DNA of 9,611 bases from a bacterium (GTDB taxonomy: Bacteria; UBA9089; JAHJRX01), in the NCBI GenBank assembly GCA_030017825.1, contig JASEGW010000053.1:1-9611 (forward strand), given 5' to 3'. This document shows positions 1-6,608 of the stretch, in pieces. The stretch's first letter is position 1, and each line of letters starts with the position of its first letter. The position numbers were made by a program, and so were the translations under genes. Under the pieces are notes generated by a model that was given only the letters and a program-made list of their open reading frames with translations, was not told where the DNA came from and searched no databases.

Positions 1-54
1 TTTAGTTGAATTTCTTATTTTGCAGAGGGTCTAATATAAATAGTCAGAAAAGAT

Positions 55-59
55 GGGAG
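55..59 (+). promoter_or_regulatory. Ribosome binding site deciding the start at 67
   Basis: GGGAG at 55-59 lies 7 nt before ATG 67, which is normal spacing, and only 1 nt before ATG 61. It therefore favours the downstream of the two in-frame starts. The signal peptide is complete from either start. Confidence 0.6.
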
Positions 60-66
60 CATGACC

Positions 67-696
67 ATGATTAAAAAATACTTAAACATATGCTTTTTGG
101 TCTTGGTAGTTATGTTTTTGTTAAGCTCTAATCTATATCTATATACAGAAGAAATACAAGCAGAACAGTATAGAGCTAGTGAGTATGATAGAGCTAGTGA
201 GTATATTGTGGGTTCACCTGATATAGTAGATATTACAGTTTGGGGCCATGCCGATCTATCAAAGACAGTGGTAGTAGCTCCTGATGGACTAATATCTTTT
301 CCTTTGATTGGAGAAATTCATGCAGCGGGACTCACTACTTCTCAAATAGAAGATAAAATTAGGGCTTGTTTAGCTAAAGATTATATTGTAGATCCTAAAG
401 TTGCAGTTACTATAATAGAATATAAAAGTAAGAGATTTTTTATGTTTGGAGAAGTAAGAAGAGTGGGTTCTTTTCCTTTAGAAAAAGATATTACTCTTTT
501 AAGGGCTGTAACTATTGCTGGTGGTTTTACTGAATTTGCTGCTCCTTCAAAAGTACGCTTGCTAAGGAAAAAAGGAAGAAGTGGCTATATTACTATTAGA
601 GTAAATATTCATAATATTGTTAAAGAAAAAAGAGGCCAAGGAGATATTTTGCTTAAAACAGATGATATTATTATTATCCCTGAAAGTATCTTATAA
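67..696 (+). CDS. Polysaccharide export protein (Poly_export/SLBB, GumB/Wza-like)
   Basis: Likely periplasmic or outer-membrane component that carries polysaccharide out of the cell. I start it at 67, not at the ATG at 61: the GGGAG at 55-59 is 7 nt from ATG 67 but only 1 nt from ATG 61. This gives 209 residues, beginning MIKKYL. Residues 7-21 form a hydrophobic signal-peptide core. No lipobox cysteine follows, so it does not look like a Wza-type lipoprotein. A Poly_export domain spans about 46-118 (YIVGSPDIVDITVWGH, then PDGLISFPLIGEI) and an SLBB domain about 124-175 (MFGEVRRVGSFPL). Its length matches short GumB-like exporters rather than full Wza, and it lacks the long C-terminal region with the membrane helix. 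It is first in a three-gene module with the co-polymerase and kinase, 42 bp ahead of the former. Residues 36-46 contain a six-codon tandem duplication. The family call is secure; the exact localisation is inferred. Confidence 0.93.
   Translation: MIKKYLNICFLVLVVMFLLSSNLYLYTEEIQAEQYRASEYDRASEYIVGSPDIVDITVWGHADLSKTVVVAPDGLISFPLIGEIHAAGLTTSQIEDKIRACLAKDYIVDPKVAVTIIEYKSKRFFMFGEVRRVGSFPLEKDITLLRAVTIAGGFTEFAAPSKVRLLRKKGRSGYITIRVNIHNIVKEKRGQGDILLKTDDIIIIPESIL
170..204 (+). repeat. 18-bp in-frame tandem duplication inside the export gene
   Basis: The 17 bases at 170-186 recur exactly at 188-204, an 18-bp period. It is translated as YRASEYDRASEY between the signal peptide and the Poly_export domain. 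The two copies are identical at DNA level, which suggests a recent slipped-strand duplication in a linker. Confidence 0.85.
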
Positions 697-738
697 AGAT
701 TAAGATATTCTAAGACGACCATAGAAGGAAAATAATAT

Positions 739-2346
739 ATGGAAGAGAAAACAAAAAGCACTACAGTTCCTGTTGAATTTGCTGAAGGTATTAATGTAAG
801 AGAATATGTTCGAATAATTTTTAAGCGTCGCAATATGATAGTCTCTTTATTCTTAATTACTATGATAACTGTATTTATAGGTAACTATATTGCTAAACCT
901 GTTTTTATATCTTCAGCAAAAATATTATTAGAAGGTCCTAAAGGGGTGGATGTTCCCTATACTACAGGAATAAAGGAATTTCAAAAGATAGAGATTACCC
1001 AAACTCAAAGTATGTTAATGAAGAGCACAGAAGTTTTAGAAAAAGTTGTAAGAGCTTTAAATTTAGATAAAAGAGAGGAAGAAATAACTTTTAAAGACAA
1101 AGTTAGAAATATTATTAGAAGAATAATAAGATTTCCAAGATATCTATATATACAATTTAGAATTTTTATAGATAAACTAATTAAAACTTATCTTTTAAAG
1201 GAAAAAGCATCTAAAGAAGAAGTAATAACTCCTAGCAATGCAGAAGAGGAAGCTAAAAAGAAAGCTATATTAAGTGAACTAAAAGAAAGTATTGGTATTG
1301 ATTCTATTACTAATACAGATTTGATTTCTGTAAGTGTAACAGGAAGCAATCCGGATTTAATAACTCAAATTAGCAATACTTTAACTAGAATTTATATTCA
1401 GCATAGCTTAGATGTAAAAAGCGAAGATGCTATTACTGCATATCGATTTATTAATGACCAAGTAAAAATTGCTAATGAAAAATTAAAAAGAGCTGAGATG
1501 GATTTGGAAAGATATAAAGCTATGACTGGAATTATTTCTATGCCAGCAGAGGTAAGTACTAGAGTAAAAGCTTTGGCAGATTTTGAAGCAGCTTTAAATC
1601 AAACTCATGCTAGTAGAATTGAGATTGAAAGTAATGCTAACCAAATTCGAAAAGAATTAACAAGAGTTAGTAACACAACCATTTCTGGTACCACTATCTC
1701 TCGTAATCCTTTAATAGATGCTCATAAAGGTAGATTGGTTGATTTAGAAGTGCAATTAGCAGGACTTCGAGCAAGGTATAAAGATAAACATCCTGAAATT
1801 ATTAGTATGAAGAATAGAATTGAGCAAGTAAAGGAAAGCCTAAAAAACGAAGTTAAAGAACTTGTTTCTAGTCGCATTTCTTCTCCAAACCCTATTTATA
1901 CTAATTTAGCGGATAGGTTAATAAACTATGAAACTCAAGCTGCTGCTTTAGCTGCAAGAGAAAGAGCACTTGTTGTAATTGTAGAGAACTACAAAGCTAA
2001 ATTGGAAGGTTTGTCAGAGAAAGAAATGGAGCTAACCAGGCTTCAGCGTGCGGTAACTCTTTGCGAAACAAGTTGTATTAATCTACTACAAAAACAAGAA
2101 GATGCTCTATTGGCTGAAGCTTTAAAGCTTACTAATATTAGAATAATTGAACCTGCAGAAGTTCCAAAAAGCCCTATTAAACCTAAAAAAACTATGAATT
2201 TAATGATTGGAGCTATAGTTAGTTTATTGGTAGGATTTGGCTTGTGTTTCTTTCTAGAATATGTTGATCACTCTATGGAAACTCCTGAAGCTGTATATAA
2301 ATACTTAAGATTGCCAGTATTGGGCTCTATTCCTAAAAATTACTAA
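739..2346 (+). CDS. Chain-length determinant / polysaccharide co-polymerase (Wzz-GNVR, GumC/Wzc-like, kinase-less)
   Basis: Inner-membrane co-polymerase that sets chain length and links the polymerase to the exporter. It has 535 residues with the expected topology: cytoplasmic N-tail, first membrane segment about 33-52, large periplasmic part, second membrane segment about 487-507, short cytoplasmic tail. The Wzz domain is at about 20-220. A long heptad-rich coiled-coil region covers about 225-460. The GNVR-type end includes the Pro-rich stretch EPAEVPKSPIKPKK (471-484) just before the second membrane segment, a hallmark of this family. The tail ends LPVLGSIPK, where fused Wzc proteins would continue into the kinase; here the kinase is the next gene. 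Residues about 115-185 hold an unusual basic/hydrophobic insertion inside the Wzz domain. GAAGGA at 724-729 is a good Shine-Dalgarno sequence 9 nt before the ATG. Confidence 0.94.
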   Translation: MEEKTKSTTVPVEFAEGINVREYVRIIFKRRNMIVSLFLITMITVFIGNYIAKPVFISSAKILLEGPKGVDVPYTTGIKEFQKIEITQTQSMLMKSTEVLEKVVRALNLDKREEEITFKDKVRNIIRRIIRFPRYLYIQFRIFIDKLIKTYLLKEKASKEEVITPSNAEEEAKKKAILSELKESIGIDSITNTDLISVSVTGSNPDLITQISNTLTRIYIQHSLDVKSEDAITAYRFINDQVKIANEKLKRAEMDLERYKAMTGIISMPAEVSTRVKALADFEAALNQTHASRIEIESNANQIRKELTRVSNTTISGTTISRNPLIDAHKGRLVDLEVQLAGLRARYKDKHPEIISMKNRIEQVKESLKNEVKELVSSRISSPNPIYTNLADRLINYETQAAALAARERALVVIVENYKAKLEGLSEKEMELTRLQRAVTLCETSCINLLQKQEDALLAEALKLTNIRIIEPAEVPKSPIKPKKTMNLMIGAIVSLLVGFGLCFFLEYVDHSMETPEAVYKYLRLPVLGSIPKNY

Positions 2347-2369
2347 ATAAGAATATAATAAAAAAAACT

Positions 2370-3065
2370 ATGATGAAAACAAAAGAATATTTTGGGTATA
2401 ATCGAAAAGCAAAAATTGTGACTAGACCTAACCCTAAACTACCTTATTTTGGAGGTATTTTGGGTTTATATGATCAGTTAAGGCTTATTATAAAGCGACG
2501 GTGTGTAAAAAATATTATGGTAACCAGTGCTGTAGTGGGAGAAGGAAAAACAACTATAGCCATAAACACAGCTCTTTCTTTTGCTACTATGGCAGGTAGA
2601 AATACTTTATTAGTAGATACTAATTTAAGATATCCTGGGATTCATAAGATATTTGATTTGGATAGAGACCACGGTATTACCGATGTTTTGTTAGGTGAAA
2701 TGGACTTGGAAGAAGCTTTTAAGAAAGTTAAAACTAATAATTTAACAATTATTACTGCTGGTAGAACTTTACAGAATCCTGCTGGTTTATTAGGTAGCGA
2801 GAAGATGAAATGGGTAGTGCAACGGTTTAGTTCTATGTTTGATTTAATTGTTTATGATACTCACTCTGTTACTGTTTCTAGTAGTGCTTTAATGCTAAGC
2901 CCATTAGTTGATGGTGTAATGATGGTGGTATATTCTGGCAAGACTAGAAGAGAAATTGTACAATTAGCTTGTTCTTCTATAAGAAATGCTGAAGGTAATG
3001 TTTTAGGAGTAGTGCTAAATAATCGTGAGTATTATATACCTAGTTATGTTTATAAGATAATTTAA
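2370..3065 (+). CDS. BY-kinase-like P-loop ATPase (CpsD/Wzc C-terminal domain type), divergent motifs
   Basis: Cytoplasmic tyrosine autokinase-like protein expected to act on the tail of the preceding co-polymerase. It has 231 residues. Walker A is SAVVGEGKTT (53-62, Lys60). Walker A' is LLVDTNLRYP (Asp83, with Asn85 where Asp is more usual). Walker B is FDLIVYDTHSV (Asp158, Asp163), reading DTHS instead of the common DTPP. The EX2RX2R helix seen in CapB/Wzc is degenerate here (GLYDQLR, 32-38). The C-terminus carries Tyr221, 222, 226 and 228, a modest tyrosine cluster suited to autophosphorylation. The start is the first of two adjacent ATGs; no clear ribosome binding site precedes it, only an A-rich tract, so coupling to the upstream gene (stop 23 nt earlier) is plausible. 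Membership of the family is clear. Whether it is an active kinase is not settled by the sequence. Confidence 0.9.
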   Translation: MMKTKEYFGYNRKAKIVTRPNPKLPYFGGILGLYDQLRLIIKRRCVKNIMVTSAVVGEGKTTIAINTALSFATMAGRNTLLVDTNLRYPGIHKIFDLDRDHGITDVLLGEMDLEEAFKKVKTNNLTIITAGRTLQNPAGLLGSEKMKWVVQRFSSMFDLIVYDTHSVTVSSSALMLSPLVDGVMMVVYSGKTRREIVQLACSSIRNAEGNVLGVVLNNREYYIPSYVYKII

Positions 3066-3316
3066 TTGTATAGAATTTTCTTTATAACCACAGAGCAGGC
3101 AGAGATATTTTGATTTTTTTGAAAACATAGAGTTTTATCTAAAAAAAGAAACTAGAAGTTAGAAATAAAAAGAAAAATGCATATTTACCCCTAAATTTTG
3201 TCTCTAAACTAAAAATAATTTTCTGTAATTTTTATAGTAAATAGTTTTAAATTGACATTAATGAATAATTGGGCAATAAGGAAAGCTTGTATTTATTTGC
3301 AGATTATAAGAATTTG

Positions 3317-3352
3317 AAGTCGAATATAAGAAAGATTATATTCGACTTTTTT
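3317..3352 (+). terminator. Intrinsic terminator of the export/kinase module
   Basis: A perfect 13-bp stem (3317-3329 pairing with 3336-3348) with a 6-nt loop GAAAGA runs into six T residues (3347-3352). This is the best terminator in the window. It lies about 250 bp after the kinase stop, so the transcript would have a long repeat-containing 3' end unless another signal acts earlier. Confidence 0.85.
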
Positions 3353-3467
3353 ATTAAATGCATAATGCAAGGAGAACTAAAATGAATCACAGAAAACACT
3401 GAGATTATAAAAGGCACAGAATATACAAAGAAATTTGTGGAAATTAATAGAAATTCAAAAAAATTAG

Positions 3468-3497
3468 TTGTAAGGAAAGTTTTTAAAATATTTTAAT
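3468..3497 (+). promoter_or_regulatory. Weak candidate sigma70-type promoter for the polymerase gene
   Basis: TTGTAA (3468-3473) and TTTAAT (3492-3497) are 18 bp apart, matching 4/6 and 5/6 of the consensus. The polymerase gene sits after a terminator, so it needs its own promoter. However, such matches arise easily in sequence this A/T-rich. Confidence 0.3.
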
Positions 3498-3576
3498 AAA
3501 ACAATAAATTTTTATCAATCTCAACTCAGATCTCTGTGGTTAAATTTTTCTTGATCTGTGTTAGGGTTTTAAAGAA

Positions 3577-5010
3577 ATGATTTTAGAAAAAATTGTAAAA
3601 GGTATAATTTATCTTGGCACAATAAAAGAGATATGGATATTTCTTGGTGGAATACTTTTAGGTTATTTTACTTTTAAGTTTTCTACTCTTCTTATTTTTG
3701 CCATTTTAGGACTCATTGGATTTGGTTATCTTTTCGTTAACCCTACCTTTGGAGTTTTAGCAGTACTCGGTTTTATTCCTGTAGGAATATTAGGAACCCT
3801 TACTGAAGCTGATATTCCTGTAGTGTTATCTTTAATTAGGTTTTTAGGTATGGGAGCAGCTGGAGCCTGGGCAATCAATACTGCTTTGAAAAAAACAAAA
3901 CTTACCTATGTTCCTATGACAAACGCTATAATTTTATTTGGAACAATAGCTTTTGTTTCTTTTTGGTTTGCTACTTCAAAACCAGCAGCTTTTGGAGCTT
4001 TATTTATTATAGTTAACCAAATTGTTTATTATTTTTTGGTAGTAAATACCATAAAAACTGAAAAACTATTAAGAGCTTTTATCTGGACTATGGTTATATC
4101 TAATGGGTTATTAGCTTTATTTGGCATTATTCAATTTATAGGAGCAAATCCTTTTGCTACCTTAATTGCTACTAGGGGAGTTGGAATAACTAGGATTTCT
4201 GGAACTACTGGTGATGCTAACTGGCTAGCCATGCTTATTGTTATAGTTATCCCTATTACTATTTATTGGTTTATTGGAGAGACAGTACCTTGGAAGAAGA
4301 CTTTACTTCTTTGGACAGCTATAGCTCAAATTCTAACTACTACTTTTACTTATTCTCGTATGGCTGCTTTAGGACTGGGACTCATGGCTATAATAATTAT
4401 GGTAAAGCAAAAAGTTAAGCCTTCTACAGTATTTGCTGTAGTAGGACTTTCTGCTATTTTAGCTCCTCTTCTTCCTGCTGCTTATTGGGATAGAGTTTAT
4501 TCTATGGCTTTTGTAGAAACAGATTTTGCTATTTCCGTAAGATTAGAGCTTCAAAAAGCAGCTCTAAAGATGATAGTAGATTATCCAGTTTTAGGAGTAG
4601 GAGTGGGAAATTTTGGGGTTAATTTATTCAGAGGCTATCTTGATATAACAAAAGTATATGGTGGTGCTATACATAGAGTGGAAGCTTTTACTCTAACTGG
4701 AGCCCATAATCTATATTTAGATACTGCTGCCAATATGGGATTATTAGGCTCGGGAACTTTAATTTTTATGATTGCTTATGGATGGAGAGAATTAAGAAAG
4801 TTTCAAAAATTTTTTAAACAACATAACAATTTACAAATGATGTATTTATGTCATGGAATAGAAACTTCCTTAGCTGTATTTTGTTTTTGCAGTATATTTC
4901 TTCATTCTTTAGCTACTAAATACTTTTGGATATTATTTTCCACTATAGCAGTAATTAGATATATTTATGGTTCTCGTGGTATAAATGGAAAAAAAATGGA
5001 AAAAAATTGA
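3577..5010 (+). CDS. Wzy/WaaL-type O-antigen polymerase or ligase (PF04932 family)
   Basis: Multi-pass inner-membrane enzyme that joins lipid-linked glycan units, or transfers glycan to an acceptor, on the periplasmic side. It has 477 residues, mostly hydrophobic, with about ten to twelve membrane segments. Family landmarks are TYSRMA (258-263, Arg261), the stretch ending PVLGVGVGNFG (337-347) in the main periplasmic loop with Arg322 before it, and AHNLYLDTAANMGLLG (376-391, His377), which corresponds to the conserved HN(x)L motif. Polymerases and ligases share these motifs and cannot be separated by sequence alone. The co-polymerase next door favours polymerase. No strong ribosome binding site precedes the ATG. 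The gene ends in two A-tracts (A8 and A7) before TGA. It stands alone between two long spacers rather than in an obvious operon. Confidence 0.9.
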   Translation: MILEKIVKGIIYLGTIKEIWIFLGGILLGYFTFKFSTLLIFAILGLIGFGYLFVNPTFGVLAVLGFIPVGILGTLTEADIPVVLSLIRFLGMGAAGAWAINTALKKTKLTYVPMTNAIILFGTIAFVSFWFATSKPAAFGALFIIVNQIVYYFLVVNTIKTEKLLRAFIWTMVISNGLLALFGIIQFIGANPFATLIATRGVGITRISGTTGDANWLAMLIVIVIPITIYWFIGETVPWKKTLLLWTAIAQILTTTFTYSRMAALGLGLMAIIIMVKQKVKPSTVFAVVGLSAILAPLLPAAYWDRVYSMAFVETDFAISVRLELQKAALKMIVDYPVLGVGVGNFGVNLFRGYLDITKVYGGAIHRVEAFTLTGAHNLYLDTAANMGLLGSGTLIFMIAYGWRELRKFQKFFKQHNNLQMMYLCHGIETSLAVFCFCSIFLHSLATKYFWILFSTIAVIRYIYGSRGINGKKMEKN

Positions 5011-5162
5011 AAAAGAAAAGTTAAATTTTGTATATGTTAATAACAGATAAAGTTAAAATCAAGAAACAAGGAATTGTAGGATAAAAATTAAAATATTTTT
5101 AATTCTCAACTTCTAATTTTCAATGTATTTTCAATTAATCAATTTTCAAACATTAAAAAATC

Positions 5163-5253
5163 GTAACTATTCAGCAATGTTCAATGTAACAACATATTTC
5201 TTTAATGCTCAGAAATACTAATCTTTAAACTTAGGTTTATGCTGAATAGTTAC
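5163..5253. mobile_element. 91-bp MITE-like element with perfect 14-bp terminal inverted repeats
   Basis: GTAACTATTCAGCA (5163-5176) is matched exactly by its reverse complement at 5240-5253. AAAAAT occurs immediately outside the right end (5254-5259) and one base outside the left end (5156-5161). This could be a 6-bp target duplication if the element includes C5162, but the flank is low complexity. The interior codes for nothing. The first roughly 48 bp recur at 9556-9603. It could instead be a structured RNA or a protein-binding palindrome. Confidence 0.65.
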
Positions 5254-5374
5254 AAAAATTGTATTATTGAAAGCTGATAATTAGAAATTGTAGTAAAGTT
5301 TTTAATTCTAAATTGTGGTCTTGTATTTTAGTTTGTGGTTTTTTGAAATTACTATATCTAAGCTAATTAAAATG

Positions 5375-5403
5375 TTGAAAGAAGATAAAAGATGAGGTAT
5401 AAT
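5375..5403 (+). promoter_or_regulatory. Near-consensus sigma70-type promoter for the GT4-radical SAM cassette
   Basis: TTGAAA (5375-5380) and TATAAT (5398-5403) are separated by exactly 17 bp. The -10 is a perfect match and the -35 matches 5/6. The predicted transcription start is about 5409-5411, the first bases of the hairpin at 5411-5449, about 50 nt before the GT4 start. This is the strongest promoter seen in the window. Confidence 0.75.
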
Positions 5404-5410
5404 TATGATA

Positions 5411-5449
5411 AAAATCTATAGTTAAAGTAATACTTTAATTATAGATTTT
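5411..5449 (+). promoter_or_regulatory. 5'-terminal mRNA hairpin upstream of the GT4 gene
   Basis: An 18-bp stem (5411-5428 with 5432-5449), all Watson-Crick except one G-U pair, is closed by the 3-nt loop AAT. It begins where transcription from the 5375-5403 promoter should start and ends 1 nt before the Shine-Dalgarno AGG (5451-5453), leaving that site free. No T-run follows, so it does not look like a terminator. It could stabilise the mRNA 5' end, tune initiation, or act as a DNA operator palindrome. Confidence 0.7.
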
Positions 5450-5460
5450 CAGGTAAAAAA

Positions 5461-6597
5461 ATGAAGAAAATAAAGATTGCAGAATTAAAAAAAAGCTGGG
5501 TGGTAGCAGGGCCTGAAAGTTTGATTATATCTTTAGTTGACAAAATAGATAAAAACCTATTTAACCCAATTATTGTTACATATGGTTCTCCAAAAACCAC
5601 TACTGAGCCTACTTTATATCAAACAGCTAAATCATTAAACTTAAATGCTGTTGACTTGCCTATAAAATTAAAATATAATCCTTTTATTATCTTTAAAGTA
5701 TTGAATTTAATTAAAAAATACGATATTGATATTATACATACTCATGATTTTAAGTCTAATCTAATAGGATTTGTAGCTAACTTATTCTTTAGAAAGCCAA
5801 TTATAGCTACAATTCATGGGCGCATAGCTACTCCTTTTAGAGTTAAGTTATATGAAGCTTTTGATTCCTTGCTAATTAGGTTTTTTGACAAAATTATAGT
5901 AGGGTCTGATAATTTAAGAAATAAATTAGTAGATAGCTGGAAAATAAACCCTAAAAAGATAGAATTAATTCATAATAGTGTAGATATATCTCGTTTTAAT
6001 CTTCCCCTTCATAGTGATCGCATAAGAGATGAATTTGATATTAAAAAAGATGAGATAATTATTACTACTATAGGGCAGCTTAAAAGAGAAAAAGGACAAG
6101 ATTGTTTATTAAAAGCCATTCCAAAGGTGATAGAGAAATTTGGAAAAGTAAGATTTTTAATTTGTGGGGAAGGAGATTATAAAAAAAAGCTCATTGAATT
6201 AGCCAAAGATTTAAAAATTATAGAAAAAGTGATTTTTACTGGATTTTATGATGACTTAAGTCAGGTGTTAGGAGTTTCTGATATTTTTATTACTCCTTCC
6301 TTGATGGAAAGCTTGCCTATTGTAATTTTAGAAGCTATGTGTGCAGGATTGCCCATAATAGGAACTAGGGTAGGAGATATTTCATTCTGCATTAATGAGA
6401 AAAATGGATTATTAATTGAGCCTGGAAATAGTGAGGAAATTTCTAAGGCTTTAATAGAATTATTAGAAAAAAGAGATTCTTTGAAAAATATGGGAAGAGA
6501 GAGTATAAATTTGGCAAGAGAGAAATTTTCTGATGAGGTTATGGTGGAGAAAATGAAAAGTGTTTATGGAAATCTAATTCAAAAAAAGGTAAATTAA
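5461..6597 (+). CDS. GT4-family glycosyltransferase (GT-B fold)
   Basis: Retaining glycosyltransferase predicted to add a sugar from a nucleotide-sugar donor to the lipid-linked repeat unit at the cytoplasmic face of the inner membrane. It has 378 residues, normal for GT4. The N-terminal acceptor domain contains AGPESLIISL (16-25) and DIIHTHD (90-96). The C-terminal donor-binding domain contains HNSVDISRF (171-179), GQLKREKGQD (205-214), FLICGEGDY (232-240) and the E-x7-E signature at Glu283/Glu291 followed by AMCAGLPIIGTRVGD. Donor and acceptor are not predictable from this. The start at 5461 is supported by AGG at 5451-5453, 7 nt upstream, and by the promoter-hairpin leader. It is the first gene of the cassette; the next gene starts 11 nt after its stop. 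Confidence 0.93.
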   Translation: MKKIKIAELKKSWVVAGPESLIISLVDKIDKNLFNPIIVTYGSPKTTTEPTLYQTAKSLNLNAVDLPIKLKYNPFIIFKVLNLIKKYDIDIIHTHDFKSNLIGFVANLFFRKPIIATIHGRIATPFRVKLYEAFDSLLIRFFDKIIVGSDNLRNKLVDSWKINPKKIELIHNSVDISRFNLPLHSDRIRDEFDIKKDEIIITTIGQLKREKGQDCLLKAIPKVIEKFGKVRFLICGEGDYKKKLIELAKDLKIIEKVIFTGFYDDLSQVLGVSDIFITPSLMESLPIVILEAMCAGLPIIGTRVGDISFCINEKNGLLIEPGNSEEISKALIELLEKRDSLKNMGRESINLAREKFSDEVMVEKMKSVYGNLIQKKVN

Positions 6598-6608
6598 TTT
6601 TGTAAATT

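Larger units (their letters stand above)
3085..3542. repeat. 11-bp perfect inverted repeat of the CCACAGAG family near both ends of the spacer
   Basis: TAACCACAGAG at 3085-3095 is matched exactly by its reverse complement at 3532-3542. A looser copy, AATCACAGAAAACACTGAG, lies between them at 3385-3403, and a fragment GATCTGTG is at 3553-3560. These resemble the intergenic CACAGAG repeats found in many environmental bacterial genomes; their function is unknown. Confidence 0.55.
3066..3576. other. 511-bp non-coding spacer with degenerate short repeats and a terminator
   Basis: No convincing gene on either strand. It holds three degenerate 'CCACAGAG'-type repeats (3085-3106, 3385-3403, and inverted at 3525-3542), one AGAAGTTAGAAA-type repeat (3152-3165), the intrinsic terminator at 3317-3352, and a weak candidate promoter at 3468-3497. 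The rest is featureless A/T-rich sequence. It separates the export/kinase module from the polymerase gene. Confidence 0.7.
5011..5460. other. 450-bp non-coding spacer with inverted-repeat element, promoter and 5' hairpin
   Basis: No gene seen on either strand. From left to right it contains an all-A/T weak hairpin (5086-5104), an inverted AGAAGTT-type repeat (about 5102-5125), the 91-bp terminal-inverted-repeat element (5163-5253), an AATTAGAAATTG fragment (5279-5290), a near-consensus promoter (5375-5403) and a long hairpin (5411-5449) just before the GT4 start. Confidence 0.75.

Noticed and set aside
32..40. TAATATAAA as a -10 region for the export operon
   Set aside because: TTGAAT at 6-11 is too far upstream (20 bp or more) and no better -35 is visible; the true promoter may lie before the window.
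609..833. 74-codon open frame on the - strand
   Set aside because: It overlaps the end of the export gene and the start of the co-polymerase gene, has no ribosome binding site support and reads as an antisense shadow.
3252..3257. Perfect TTGACA -35 box in the first spacer, which with the 3317-3352 terminator could define a small RNA
   Set aside because: No acceptable -10 hexamer lies 15-19 bp downstream, so a promoter cannot be supported.
3371..3403. GGAG plus ATG at 3382 in the first spacer, looking like a small gene start
   Set aside because: The frame stops after six codons, and the sequence is part of the CACAGAG-type repeat.
4989..5010. A8 and A7 tracts at the end of the polymerase gene, possible slippage site
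   Set aside because: Slippage would only add or change a short tail outside the conserved domain, and A-runs are common in this sequence.
5086..5104. 8-bp all-A/T stem with TAT loop after the polymerase gene, a possible terminator
   Set aside because: It has no G-C pairs and no T-run beyond the stem; such palindromes are expected by chance in this composition.
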